Part shown: positions 17,665 through 28,554 of the stretch, one piece after another
Layout of the letters: the number at the start of each line of letters is the position of its first letter
Position numbering within the stretch: the stretch's first letter is position 1
Assembly (NCBI GenBank): GCA_041287865.1
Contig: JBGGMV010000064.1
Location: forward strand, 45,228-109,227
Reading direction: 5' to 3'
Source of the DNA: JAPWJZ01 sp041287865
Lineage (GTDB): Bacteria; Pseudomonadota; Alphaproteobacteria; Micavibrionales; UBA2020
DNA: 64,000 bases
Notes under the pieces: model-generated
Seen by the model: only the letters and a program-made list of their open reading frames with translations
What the model was told of the DNA's origin: nothing
The model's database searches: none
Program-made: the position numbers and the translations under genes

Positions 17665-18675
17665 TCAGGCGATGGAAAGGATAACCTTGCCGAAATGGGC
17701 GCCAGCCTCGAGATAGTCATGGGCGGCCTGCGCCTCGGACAGGTCGAAGACACGATCGACCACGGGGCGGATTTTCTTCTTTGAAATCAGGGGCCAGACC
17801 TGTTTTTGCAGCGCCTTGGCAATCGCGCCCTTCACCGCCACGCTTTGGGGGCGGAGGGTAGAGCCAGTGAGGGTCAGGCGTTTTGACATCACCTGGAAGA
17901 TATCCATCTCGGCGTTGCGGCCGCGCTGCATGGCGATGCTGACATGGCGGCCATAGGTCGCCAGCACCTTGAGGTTACGCGGCACGTAATCGCCGCCGAT
18001 CATGTCGAGGATGACATCGACGCCCTTTGATTCGGTGGCCTGTAAAACCTCGGCCACGAAATCGCGGTCGCGGTAGTTGATGGCCAGCTGCGCGCCCAGT
18101 TTCAGGCACTGCCTGCATTTGTCTTCCGACCCCGCCGTGACGAAGACCTTCGCACCGAAGGCTTTGGCGACCTGTATCGCTGTCGTGCCGATGCCGGAGG
18201 ATCCGCCGTGCACCAGCAGCCGTTCGCCCTTTTTCAGCTGCCCGCGGTCGAACAGGTTCGTCCAGACGGTAAAGAAGGTTTCGGGCAGGCCTGCGGCCTG
18301 CGCGTAATCGAGGCCCTTGGGGATTGGCAGGCATTGCGGAGCGGGCACGACACAATATTCGGCATAACCCCCGCCCGAGACCAGCGCGCAAAGCGCGTCG
18401 CCCTTTTTCCAGCCCTTGACGCCCTTGCCCAGCGCCACGATATCGCCCGCGATTTCCAGCCCCGGCGTGTCGGTGATGCCCGGGGGCGGCGGATAGAGCC
18501 CCTTGCGCTGCAGCAGGTCGGGCCGGTTGACGCCGGCGGCACGCACGCGCACCAGCACCTCGCCCGCCGCCGGTTTCGGCACCGGAATTTCGGCAAGCTC
18601 CAGCCGCTGCGATATAATCGCCACGGCCTTCATGGTCTGCGGGATGGTGATTTTGCGGGCGGGTTTCTTCTTCAT
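17665..18675 (-). CDS. zinc-independent NAD(P)H:quinone oxidoreductase (PIG3-like MDR)
   Basis: Medium-chain reductase of the quinone oxidoreductase branch, 336 residues. It shows the GroES-like N-terminal domain (G-E-V-L-V-R-V-R-A-A-G-V-N-R-P-D-L), E-I-A-G around 77 and the Rossmann motif V-H-G-G-S-S-G-I-G-T-T-A. It lacks the cysteine/histidine zinc ligands of alcohol dehydrogenases. It resembles human PIG3 and bacterial NAD(P)H quinone oxidoreductases; the substrate cannot be predicted. The start overlaps the DUF1192 stop by four bases, and a later Met (about residue 15) is an alternative start. It is the last gene of the aconitase unit. Confidence 0.9.
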   Translation of the reverse strand: MKKKPARKITIPQTMKAVAIISQRLELAEIPVPKPAAGEVLVRVRAAGVNRPDLLQRKGLYPPPPGITDTPGLEIAGDIVALGKGVKGWKKGDALCALVSGGGYAEYCVVPAPQCLPIPKGLDYAQAAGLPETFFTVWTNLFDRGQLKKGERLLVHGGSSGIGTTAIQVAKAFGAKVFVTAGSEDKCRQCLKLGAQLAINYRDRDFVAEVLQATESKGVDVILDMIGGDYVPRNLKVLATYGRHVSIAMQRGRNAEMDIFQVMSKRLTLTGSTLRPQSVAVKGAIAKALQKQVWPLISKKKIRPVVDRVFDLSEAQAAHDYLEAGAHFGKVILSIA

Positions 18676-18890
18676 TTGGTCTTGAAGATGGCGTCGGCCG
18701 CGTTTTTATGCTTTTCCTTCTTCGCCATTTCCGCTTCGGCGCGCGCGATTTCGGCCTGCAGCTGCAGCACGTATTCCTTCAGGTCGGGCACGGACATATT
18801 GTCGAGCGGCCTTGGCCTGGCGCGGCGCGTTTTCGGATCTGTATCGTCGTCGGTCAGCATGCGCGGCTTACTGTTCGGGCGGCGGGACAT
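18672..18890 (-). CDS. DUF1192 family small protein
   Basis: A 72-residue soluble protein typical of DUF1192, a small alphaproteobacterial family of unknown function. It has the conserved core L-D-N-M-S-V-P-D-L-K-E-Y, then L-Q-A-E-I-A-R-A-E and a lysine-rich end (A-A-D-A-I-F-K). The second half is a likely coiled coil. The first ATG lies 23 bases inside the preceding gene; an ATG at 18860 would give a 62-residue protein closer to the family norm. It overlaps the oxidoreductase by four bases. Confidence 0.88.
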   Translation of the reverse strand: MSRRPNSKPRMLTDDDTDPKTRRARPRPLDNMSVPDLKEYVLQLQAEIARAEAEMAKKEKHKNAADAIFKTK

Positions 18891-19581
18891 AGGCGTCCGG
18901 CATCGGCGCCACGGGGGGCGGTTCCTTTGGCAGCATGGTCTCTATCTTCCAGCTTTCGACGGCCATGCCCTCGATGCCGCCGGCCTGCACGCGGCCGATC
19001 GACATGGTCAGGCGGAATTCGCCGCCGGCGACAGCGGCCATTTCGTTGTTGCTGTCGGGATGCAGGAAGGTGACCATCAGCGGCATCTGCACGATCCAGT
19101 GGAAGGCGCCCGCGACGCTGCGGCTGTCCAGGATCAGGCTGTCGCCGTTGACGATGGTGGTGACTGTGTATTGGCGGTCACGCACCATTTCGACCATCTT
19201 CGATGTCTGCAGGTAGGTCGCGTATTCGTTCCAGCCTGCGGGCACGAAGGTTTTCTTGATGTCCGACAGTTTCTTGCTGAAGTCCTCGGGCGTGAAGCTC
19301 ATCAGCTCGGTCGCGCGGCTCTGCGCCCAGACGGTGATTTCATCAAGCGTGCGGTTGGAATTCTTGATGTCGTTCTGCTCGCCGACGTAGGGGTCCTTGT
19401 ATTTCAGCCAGTCGATGGCGCCGGGCGCGGCCGGCGCTGCGGGCGTGGATGAAGGGGGCGCCACGCGCTGTGGAATGGGCGCGGCCGGCGTCAGCGGCTG
19501 CGCGGCTTCCTCCTGCGCGAGGGCCTGAAACCCGAAGCCCAGCGCGGCACATAGAACCGCGGCACATAGAAGTTTTTTCAT
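18868..19581 (-). CDS. secreted DotI/IcmL-like protein
   Basis: A 237-residue protein with a Sec signal peptide (cut after A-L-A near residue 22), a Pro/Ala-rich linker and a C-terminal domain. The domain strongly recalls the periplasmic part of DotI/IcmL from type IVB secretion: A-G-W-N-E-Y-A-T-Y-L, then V-T-T-I-V-N-G, then F-H-W-I-V-Q-M-P-L-M-V-T-F. In DotI the domain is tethered by a membrane helix and belongs to the inner-membrane channel; here only a cleavable signal precedes it, and no other dot/icm gene is in the window. An AAGGGAA site precedes the ATG. It lies 18 bases after acnA. Confidence 0.78.
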   Translation of the reverse strand: MKKLLCAAVLCAALGFGFQALAQEEAAQPLTPAAPIPQRVAPPSSTPAAPAAPGAIDWLKYKDPYVGEQNDIKNSNRTLDEITVWAQSRATELMSFTPEDFSKKLSDIKKTFVPAGWNEYATYLQTSKMVEMVRDRQYTVTTIVNGDSLILDSRSVAGAFHWIVQMPLMVTFLHPDSNNEMAAVAGGEFRLTMSIGRVQAGGIEGMAVESWKIETMLPKEPPPVAPMPDAYVPPPEQ

Positions 19582-19599
19582 GCAAGTTCCCTTTCGATT

Positions 19600-22296
<2,697 letters not shown>

Positions 22297-22334
22297 GTGG
22301 ATTGAACTCCTTGTTATCAGGCGGTTATTTGATT

Positions 22335-22363
22335 TTGCAGGTCGCCCCTACCTGGTCTATAGT
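22335..22363 (+). promoter_or_regulatory. sigma-70-type promoter of the ccm operon
   Basis: TTGCAG (22335-22340), a 17-base spacer and TATAGT (22358-22363) lie 27 bases before the ccmA GTG, in the divergent acnA-ccmA gap. The match is nine of twelve with ideal spacing. Confidence 0.6.
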
Positions 22364-22389
22364 CGCGTGAAGACATCATAGGCGAAACA

Positions 22390-23028
22390 GTGGGCGCTTC
22401 AAACCGGCTTTTTGTGCTTAAAAACCTCGCCTGCGCGCGGGGCGGCAGGGCACTTTTCCAAAACCTGAACCTCGAGGCAGGCGCCGGCGATGTCGTGCAC
22501 CTGTCGGGCCCCAATGGCGCGGGCAAAACCAGCCTGCTGCGCGCGCTGGCCGGCGCTCTGCCCTTCGAGGGCGAGATATTATGGGATGGAAAGAACTTTT
22601 TGGAAAATGGGCGCACGCTCCATGCCGCCCGCTATGCCTTTTTGCCGCCCGATGATCGCAGTTTAAAGGTTCTGGAAACAGCTTACGAGAATCTCACGTT
22701 CTGGGCGACGCTCTGGAACGCGGCACCTGTGGCCGTCCATGGCGCGCTGGCGCAGATGGGGATCGAGAAACTGAAGGAGACTCCGGTGCGCCGTTTTTCG
22801 GCGGGGCAGAAACGGCGGCTCAGCCTTGCGCGGGTGCTGGTGAAGCCCGCGAAACTCTGGCTGCTGGACGAGCCCTTTAACGGGCTGGATACGGAGGCGA
22901 CCGCGCTTTTCGATGCCGCGCTGGCCCGTCATGTAGCGGCGGGCGGCATGGCGATCATCGCCAGCCATTACCCTGTCCATCCGCCCAAGGGCGGGCGGTT
23001 GTCGCGTCTTGAACTGGGGGCCGCATGA
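22390..23028 (+). CDS. ccmA: heme exporter ATP-binding protein CcmA
   Basis: ABC ATPase of the CcmABCD complex that releases holo-CcmE for cytochrome c maturation. The 212-residue protein has Walker A G-P-N-G-A-G-K-T (40-47), a slightly degenerate signature F-S-A-G-Q-K-R-R, and Walker B L-W-L-L-D-E-P-F-N-G-L-D. The start is GTG. It is the first gene of a nine-gene operon in which every junction overlaps or is at most two bases wide. Confidence 0.96.
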   Translation: MGASNRLFVLKNLACARGGRALFQNLNLEAGAGDVVHLSGPNGAGKTSLLRALAGALPFEGEILWDGKNFLENGRTLHAARYAFLPPDDRSLKVLETAYENLTFWATLWNAAPVAVHGALAQMGIEKLKETPVRRFSAGQKRRLSLARVLVKPAKLWLLDEPFNGLDTEATALFDAALARHVAAGGMAIIASHYPVHPPKGGRLSRLELGAA

Positions 23029-23699
23029 GCGCGAAACCCTATCTTGTCATTATCCGCCGCGATATGCGCCTGTTGATGGGGCGCGGGCCTGATGCCTTTG
23101 CGGCGCTGGCTTTCTTTGCCGTCGTCGCCTGCCTTTTCCCCTTTGCGGCGGGGAATAACGCGGCGGTGTTGCGCACCATCGCGCCCGGCGTTATCTGGGT
23201 GGCGGCGCTGCTCTCGGCCCTGCTCTCGCTCGATACCGCCTATGCGCGCGATTACGATGACGGCACGTTTGACCTGCTGCTGCTCTCGCCCCTCTCCCCT
23301 TCCGCAATCGCGGCGGCGAAGATGGCGGCGCACTGGCTGGTGTCGGGCTTGCCGCTGGTATTGGGCAGTCTTGTCGCCTGCCTGTTATTTGACCTGCCGC
23401 TGAATGTGGCGGGGGTGCTGGCGGTATCGCTGACCCTGGGCACGTTATATATGAGCCTGCTGGGCGGGGCCGGAGCGGCGCTGGCGCTGGGCAGCCGGCG
23501 GTCGGGCCTGTTACTGGCCGTGATTGTGCTGCCGTTATTCACGCCGATGCTGGTTTTTGGCGTCATGGCGGGGTCGGCCGGTCTTGCGGGATTAAGCGTT
23601 ACGCCTTATCTTCTGCTGCAACTGGCGATGGTGGTGGCGGCGCTGCCGCTGATGCCCTTTGCCGCGGCATCTTTCCTTGCCCTGCACCTGAGGTCATGA
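23025..23699 (+). CDS. ccmB: heme exporter membrane protein CcmB
   Basis: Membrane subunit that pairs with CcmA. It has 224 residues with about six hydrophobic helices. The early R-D-Y-D-D-G-T-F-D-L-L-L-L-S-P segment is the typical CcmB cytoplasmic loop that contacts the ATPase. Its ATG overlaps the ccmA stop (ATGA). Confidence 0.95.
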   Translation: MSAKPYLVIIRRDMRLLMGRGPDAFAALAFFAVVACLFPFAAGNNAAVLRTIAPGVIWVAALLSALLSLDTAYARDYDDGTFDLLLLSPLSPSAIAAAKMAAHWLVSGLPLVLGSLVACLLFDLPLNVAGVLAVSLTLGTLYMSLLGGAGAALALGSRRSGLLLAVIVLPLFTPMLVFGVMAGSAGLAGLSVTPYLLLQLAMVVAALPLMPFAAASFLALHLRS

Positions 23700-23700
23700 C

Positions 23701-24420
23701 GTGAATACGACATCTGTTATAGGCCGTTTTGCAAATCCCGGGCGCTTCCTGGCGCTGGCGGATAAAATTGTTCCCTGCGCGGGCGCGCTGGCGGCGGTGC
23801 TGTTTGCAGCGGGGATGTATTACGCCTTCTGGGGCTCGCCGCCCGACTATCAACAGGGCGAAACCGTGCGCATCATGTATGTGCATGTGCCGGCCGCCTG
23901 GATGGGATTGTTCGTTTACTGCACCATGGCCGGAGCCGCGCTGGCGGGGCTGGTGTGGAAACATATGCTGGCCGATTTGTATGTGAAGGCGGTTGCGCCG
24001 CTGGGCGCAGGCTTTACTTTCATCTGCCTTGCTACAGGCTCGCTCTGGGGGCGTCCGATGTGGGGTGCCTGGTGGGCATGGGATGCGCGGCTGACGTCGA
24101 TGCTGATTTTGCTGTTCCTCTATGCCGGCTATATCGCGCTGTCGGGCGCATTTGATGACGAGCAGAAGGGATTGAACGCAGGAAACGGTTTGGTGCTGCT
24201 GGGCGCAATCAATATTCCCGTCATCAAGTTTTCGGTCGACTGGTTCAACACGCTGCACCAGCCTTCCAGCGTGCTACGCCTTGACGGCCCTGCAATCGAT
24301 CAATCCATGCTGATCCCCCTGCTGCTGATGGCGCTGGGCTTCAAGGCCTTCTTCGTGGCCCTTGCCTGCCTGCGCCTCAAGGCCGAAGTCTTCGAGCGTA
24401 AATCGCGGAGGGGCGCATGA
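23701..24420 (+). CDS. ccmC: heme handling protein CcmC
   Basis: Six-helix membrane protein that loads heme onto CcmE. The 239-residue protein carries the tryptophan-rich heme-binding signature W-G-A-W-W-A-W-D-A-R-L-T-S near the middle, flanked by histidines in M-Y-V-H-V-P-A-A-W and L-H-Q-P-S-S. The start is GTG, one base after the ccmB stop. The stop overlaps the ccmD ATG. Confidence 0.96.
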   Translation: MNTTSVIGRFANPGRFLALADKIVPCAGALAAVLFAAGMYYAFWGSPPDYQQGETVRIMYVHVPAAWMGLFVYCTMAGAALAGLVWKHMLADLYVKAVAPLGAGFTFICLATGSLWGRPMWGAWWAWDARLTSMLILLFLYAGYIALSGAFDDEQKGLNAGNGLVLLGAINIPVIKFSVDWFNTLHQPSSVLRLDGPAIDQSMLIPLLLMALGFKAFFVALACLRLKAEVFERKSRRGA

Positions 24421-24524
24421 CGCACGAACAGTATATCGCCGCTTCCTATGCCGTGACTTTTATCGTGCTGGGACTGATGCTGGGCACCAGCCTGTTGAAA
24501 TGGCAGAAGGCGAAAAAACTATGA
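24417..24524 (+). CDS. ccmD: heme exporter small subunit CcmD
   Basis: A 35-residue single-helix protein with a short polar start (M-T-H-E-Q-Y), one membrane helix (about 9-27) and a basic tail (K-W-Q-K-A-K-K-L). This size and topology, and its position between ccmC and ccmE, identify CcmD, which holds CcmE against CcmAB/C. It overlaps both neighbours by four bases (ATGA at each end). It is small enough to be missed by automatic gene calling. Confidence 0.9.
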   Translation: MTHEQYIAASYAVTFIVLGLMLGTSLLKWQKAKKL

Positions 24525-25015
24525 CGCGGGCGCAGCAAAGGCTTTCGTTTATTCTCCTCGTGCTGGCCTGCCTTGGCCTTGCGGCGGGGATTTCGCTTTA
24601 TGCCTTGCGCGGCAACGTGTCCTATTATTATACGCCTACCGAGATTCACAAAATGCGGGCGCGGAAAGACAAACGCGTCGATGCGGGCGCGGAACTGCGC
24701 GTCGGCGGCATGGTGCGCAAGGGCAGCTATACCACCAGCGGCACGGGCCATTATTTCGCCGTCACCGATTTCAAGGCCGATGTGCGCGTCGAATACACCG
24801 GCATCCTGCCCGACCTGTTCCGCGAGGGACAGGGCGTCGTCGCACACGGGTCGTTCGACGATCGGAAGATTTTCTACGCCACCTCCCTCGTCGCCAAGCA
24901 CGACGAGAAATACACGCCGCCCGAGATGAAGAAAACCTTCAGCAAGGAATACTACCAGGGCTATGACGCCATGGAGAGGGCGGCGGAAGAGGCCGAAAGG
25001 GCTGGCCAACCGTGA
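24521..25015 (+). CDS. ccmE: heme chaperone CcmE
   Basis: Periplasmic heme chaperone anchored by one N-terminal helix (about 8-29). The heme-binding histidine is His127 in the classical H-x-x-x-Y motif (Tyr131), followed by T-P-P-E-M. An OB-fold core precedes it (G-G-M-V-R-K-G-S, Y-T-G-I-L-P-D-L-F-R-E-G-Q). From the ATG at 24521, which overlaps the ccmD stop, the protein is 164 residues; a longer upstream frame only runs through ccmC and ccmD. Confidence 0.96.
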   Translation: MTRAQQRLSFILLVLACLGLAAGISLYALRGNVSYYYTPTEIHKMRARKDKRVDAGAELRVGGMVRKGSYTTSGTGHYFAVTDFKADVRVEYTGILPDLFREGQGVVAHGSFDDRKIFYATSLVAKHDEKYTPPEMKKTFSKEYYQGYDAMERAAEEAERAGQP

Positions 25016-26931
25016 TCATTGAACTGGGGCATTTCGCGCTTGTCTTCGCCCTGCTGCTGTCACTGGCGATGGCGGCGGTGCCCTTGTTCGGCGCGCATCG
25101 GGAACGCGAAAGCTGGATGCGCCTTGCGAAGCCCGCGGCGATTTCAATCTCCGGCCTTGTCACCATTTCTTTCTTCTCGCTGATCCATGCATATGCGCTG
25201 TCGGATTTTTCGGTGCGCATGGTGGTGGAGAACAGCCATACGATGAAGCCGGTGATCTATAAAATTGCCGCCGTCTGGGGAAATCATGAAGGCTCGATGC
25301 TGCTCTGGGCGCTGATTTTGGCGCTCTGGACGACGCGTCTGGTGCGGCAGAAGGAAATTCCCTTGCCCCTGCAGGCGCGCGCGCTGGGCGTGGCGGGGCT
25401 GCTGCAGGCGGGATTTTTAAGTTTTATCCTTTTCGCCTCCAGCCCTTTCCAGCGCCTTGAGCCGCCGGCCAAGGAAGGGCTCGACCTCAACCCCGTGCTG
25501 CAGGATGTGCTGCTGGCCATCCATCCCCCTGTTCTGTACATGGGCTATGTCGGCTTCTCCATCGCCTTCTGCCTTGCCGCCGCCGCGCTGATTGAAAAGA
25601 AGGCGGATAGCAACTGGGCCGGTATCTTGCGCCCCTATGCGATGACGGCATGGATTTTCCTGACCTGCGGCATCGGGCTCGGCAGTTTCTGGGCCTATTA
25701 CGAACTCGGCTGGGGCGGTTTCTGGTTCTGGGATCCGGTCGAGAACGCATCATTGCTGCCGTGGCTGGCGGGCACGGCGCTGCTGCATTCCGTCGCCGTA
25801 CTGGAAAAGCGCGGCAGTCTGCGCGGCTGGACTGTCTTCCTTGCCATCCTGGCTTTCAGCTTGTCGCTGACCGGCACCTTCCTTGTACGCTCGGGCGTGC
25901 TTACCTCTGTCCACGCCTTTGCGAGCGATCCATTACGCGGCGTCTTTATTCTGGCGCTGCTGGGCGCGATGACGGGCGGCGCGCTACTTCTGTATGCGTT
26001 CCGCGCACCTTATTTGAAAATCGCAGGCGGCTTCCGCCCTGTGAGCCGCGAAAGCGCGCTGTTGCTGAACAACGTTTTCCTCTTCACCGTGCTGGCCACT
26101 GTTTTCACGGGCACGGTTTATCCGGTGATCCTCTCCGCGCTCGATCTTGGAACGGTGACGGTGGGCCCGCCCTACTACACCCTTTGCCTGACGCCCTTGC
26201 TGGTGCCCTTTGCGCTGCTGATGGGCGCGGGGCCGAACCTTGCATGGCGGGAGGCGCAGCTGGCGCCAGTTTTGAAAAAACTGATCCTGCCCTTCGTGGC
26301 GGCGGCGGGGCTTGCGCTGCTGCCGGGTTTCCTGCGCAGCGAATTCCAGCCTGTGGCGACCGCGCTCATCTTCGCGGCATCCTATATCGGCGCAGCTACA
26401 CTGCAGGAGCTGTTTACCAAGACAAACCGCTTCCGCCACTTCCGCCTGCCGGCGTCGTTCTACGGCATGGTGCTGGCGCATCTGGGCTTTGCGGTGATGC
26501 TGGCGGGCGCGACAGCGTCGACCGCGTGGAAATCCGAAGAAACCCTGTGGATGAAGCCGCAGCAGATATTGGCCTTCGCCGATTACGATATCACGCTGCG
26601 CGGCATACAGGCGGGGCTGGGCAAGAATTACGATTTCGACCGCGCGCAGCTGACTGTCGCCACCGAGGGACTGGCGGTGGGCACGCTGGCGCCTGAAAAA
26701 CGCTGGTATCCGGGCGCGCAGCGCGCGACATCCGAAACCGGCCTGCTGCGCGACGGCCTCGGCATCGTTTATGCCACGCTGGGCGATGCCGATGCGAAAG
26801 ACCCCCTGCGCCGCGTTCTGCGGTTTTATTTCCATCCCTTTATCCTGTTGCTGCCGCTGGGCGTGACCCTGATCGCGCTTGGCGGCGCGGTCGCGCTGCT
26901 GCGCAGGAAGCGGGGCGAACATGGCGCATAA
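25012..26931 (+). CDS. ccmF: cytochrome c heme lyase subunit CcmF
   Basis: Large membrane protein (639 residues, many helices) of the heme ligation complex. It carries the tryptophan-rich signature W-G-G-F-W-F-W-D-P-V-E-N-A-S-L-L-P-W and flanking conserved histidines (G-N-H-E-G-S near residue 90 and A-I-H-P-P-V). It starts with GTG overlapping the ccmE stop and overlaps ccmG by 11 bases. Confidence 0.97.
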   Translation: MIIELGHFALVFALLLSLAMAAVPLFGAHRERESWMRLAKPAAISISGLVTISFFSLIHAYALSDFSVRMVVENSHTMKPVIYKIAAVWGNHEGSMLLWALILALWTTRLVRQKEIPLPLQARALGVAGLLQAGFLSFILFASSPFQRLEPPAKEGLDLNPVLQDVLLAIHPPVLYMGYVGFSIAFCLAAAALIEKKADSNWAGILRPYAMTAWIFLTCGIGLGSFWAYYELGWGGFWFWDPVENASLLPWLAGTALLHSVAVLEKRGSLRGWTVFLAILAFSLSLTGTFLVRSGVLTSVHAFASDPLRGVFILALLGAMTGGALLLYAFRAPYLKIAGGFRPVSRESALLLNNVFLFTVLATVFTGTVYPVILSALDLGTVTVGPPYYTLCLTPLLVPFALLMGAGPNLAWREAQLAPVLKKLILPFVAAAGLALLPGFLRSEFQPVATALIFAASYIGAATLQELFTKTNRFRHFRLPASFYGMVLAHLGFAVMLAGATASTAWKSEETLWMKPQQILAFADYDITLRGIQAGLGKNYDFDRAQLTVATEGLAVGTLAPEKRWYPGAQRATSETGLLRDGLGIVYATLGDADAKDPLRRVLRFYFHPFILLLPLGVTLIALGGAVALLRRKRGEHGA

Positions 26932-27454
26932 AGCCGCCCTGATGCCGCTCGCCTGCTTCGCCGTGCTGGCCGGTGTTTTCGCGATGGCGCTGTTGAGGGA
27001 GCATAACCCCGCCATCCTGCCCAGCGCCCTGATCGGCAAGCCCGCGCCCGCGCTGGAACTGCCCGCCGCGCTGAAGGGCAGCAAGGGCCTGACACCCGAA
27101 GCGTTGACGGGTGGCATCACCGCCGTGAATATCTTCGCCTCATGGTGTGTCACCTGCGTGGGCGAACAACCAACATTGATGCAGATGAAAAAAGACGGCG
27201 TGACCGTGCTGGGCATCGCCTATAAAGACAGCCGCGAGAATATCGCCCTATGGCTGCAAAAACACGGCAACCCCTTTTCCGCCGTCGGCCTTGACGAAAA
27301 AGGCCGCGCCGCGATCGACTGGGGCGTTTATGGCGTGCCGGAAACCTATTTCATCGACGCCGAAGGCATCGTGCGACACAAGCATATCGGCGCGCTGTCG
27401 ATGCAGGATTACACCGCGAAGCTGAAACCGCTGCTGGAGGAGATGAGGAAATGA
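26921..27454 (+). CDS. ccmG: thiol:disulfide interchange protein CcmG/DsbE
   Basis: Membrane-tethered periplasmic thioredoxin that keeps apocytochrome cysteines reduced. The 177-residue protein has an N-terminal helix and the active site W-C-V-T-C (Cys76, Cys79), a variant of the commoner W-C-x-P-C. It also has the cis-proline loop G-V-P-E-T-Y-F-I-D, typical of CcmG. The ATG at 26921 lies inside the end of ccmF; its stop overlaps ccmH (ATGA). Confidence 0.94.
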   Translation: MAHKAALMPLACFAVLAGVFAMALLREHNPAILPSALIGKPAPALELPAALKGSKGLTPEALTGGITAVNIFASWCVTCVGEQPTLMQMKKDGVTVLGIAYKDSRENIALWLQKHGNPFSAVGLDEKGRAAIDWGVYGVPETYFIDAEGIVRHKHIGALSMQDYTAKLKPLLEEMRK

Positions 27455-27846
27455 AAATAATCTCCGCCCTTTTCCTGCTGCTTATCCTCTCCCTCCCCGC
27501 ACTGGCGGTGGAGCCGGACGAGATGCTGAAAGACCCCGCGCTCGAGGCGCGCGCCCGCGCCATCACGCACAACCTGCGCTGTCTTGTCTGCCAGGGCGAA
27601 GCCGTGGATGAATCCCAAGCCCCGCTGGCGGCTGACCTGCGCAAATTAGTACGCGAACGCCTGCTGGCCGGCGACAGCGAAAAGACCATCGAAACCTACC
27701 TGCGCGCCAGATACGGCGATTATGTGCTGATGACGCCGCCCTTCTCGCCCACGACCGGCCTGCTCTGGGCAGCACCACTGGTGGTGCTGCTGCTGGGCAC
27801 AGGCATCGCTTTCTTCTTTATCCGCCGTGCGGGGAAGGAAGGGTAG
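27451..27846 (+). CDS. ccmH: cytochrome c maturation protein CcmH (CycL)
   Basis: Thiol-redox subunit of the heme lyase complex, 131 residues: signal peptide, the hallmark motif L-R-C-L-V-C-Q (Cys44, Cys47), a three-helix domain and a C-terminal membrane helix (about 103-124). This is the short form; the TPR part found in fused CcmH proteins is the separate ccmI gene one base downstream. Confidence 0.95.
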   Translation: MKIISALFLLLILSLPALAVEPDEMLKDPALEARARAITHNLRCLVCQGEAVDESQAPLAADLRKLVRERLLAGDSEKTIETYLRARYGDYVLMTPPFSPTTGLLWAAPLVVLLLGTGIAFFFIRRAGKEG

Positions 27847-27847
27847 C

Positions 27848-28543
27848 ATGCTGCATCTTTATATCGTCATGGGCATGCTGGCGGCAGGCGTTGTCATCAA
27901 GACCACGGCCCCCCTGCTGAAACACGGTAACGCCACCGACAAGCGGCTGGCGATCACGCTGTCATGCGCGCTGCCGCTGGCCGCACTGGCGCTCTATCTT
28001 GCGCTGGGCAATCCGGATCTGGCCGGCCGGCCGGCCGTGCTGGAAGACCCGCTGGGCATGGTCGAGCGCGAAGCCGCGCTGATGGCCGAACGCCCCCTGC
28101 GCACACTGCTGGAGGAAAACCCCGAAGACATCGGCGCGCTGATCAAGCTGGGTGTGCTTTACATGCGTCTCAACAATTACAGCGAGGCCACGAAATTTTA
28201 TGCCAAGGCCGTGGAGCTGGCACAGCAGACCGGTGATGCCAACCTGCGCATCTATGCGCGCGGGCTGGGGCGCGCGCAGGTGAAGGCGAACAAGGGCTTC
28301 GTTGGCGACAATGCGGCCGAAACATTCCAGTTTGTGCTTACCCTGCACGCGAACGAGCCGATCGCGCGTTATTACCTTGCGCTGCGCCTCGCCCAGCAGG
28401 GCAAGACGGAGGCGGCGCTTGCCGAATGGTCGTCGATGCTGGGCGAAGGCACGCCGCTTGCCTACTGGAAGCAATATGTGCGGGACGCCATGGCGGCCGC
28501 GCGCGCCGGCACGATCGCCAAGGCCGACCTGAACCTGCCTTAA
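27848..28543 (+). CDS. ccmI: cytochrome c maturation TPR protein CcmI (CycH)
   Basis: Apocytochrome chaperone of the heme lyase complex, 231 residues. Two hydrophobic segments (about 3-20 and 38-56) frame a cytoplasmic loop. Helical TPR-like repeats follow in the periplasm (I-G-A-L-I-K-L-G-V-L-Y-M and Y-S-E-A-T-K-F-Y-A-K-A-V-E). I take the ATG at 27848, right after the ccmH stop. It is the last gene of the ccm operon, and the convergent HExxH gene ends 11 bases away. Confidence 0.88.
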   Translation: MLHLYIVMGMLAAGVVIKTTAPLLKHGNATDKRLAITLSCALPLAALALYLALGNPDLAGRPAVLEDPLGMVEREAALMAERPLRTLLEENPEDIGALIKLGVLYMRLNNYSEATKFYAKAVELAQQTGDANLRIYARGLGRAQVKANKGFVGDNAAETFQFVLTLHANEPIARYYLALRLAQQGKTEAALAEWSSMLGEGTPLAYWKQYVRDAMAAARAGTIAKADLNLP

Positions 28544-28554
28544 TCCCCCCTGTC

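Noticed and set aside
18208..19452. 414-codon plus-strand frame over the oxidoreductase, DUF1192 and DotI-like genes
   Set aside because: Crosses three coupled minus-strand genes that each match known families.
25984..27216. 410-codon minus-strand frame opposite ccmF and ccmG
   Set aside because: Composition is Arg/Gln/His-rich; both plus-strand genes are certain.
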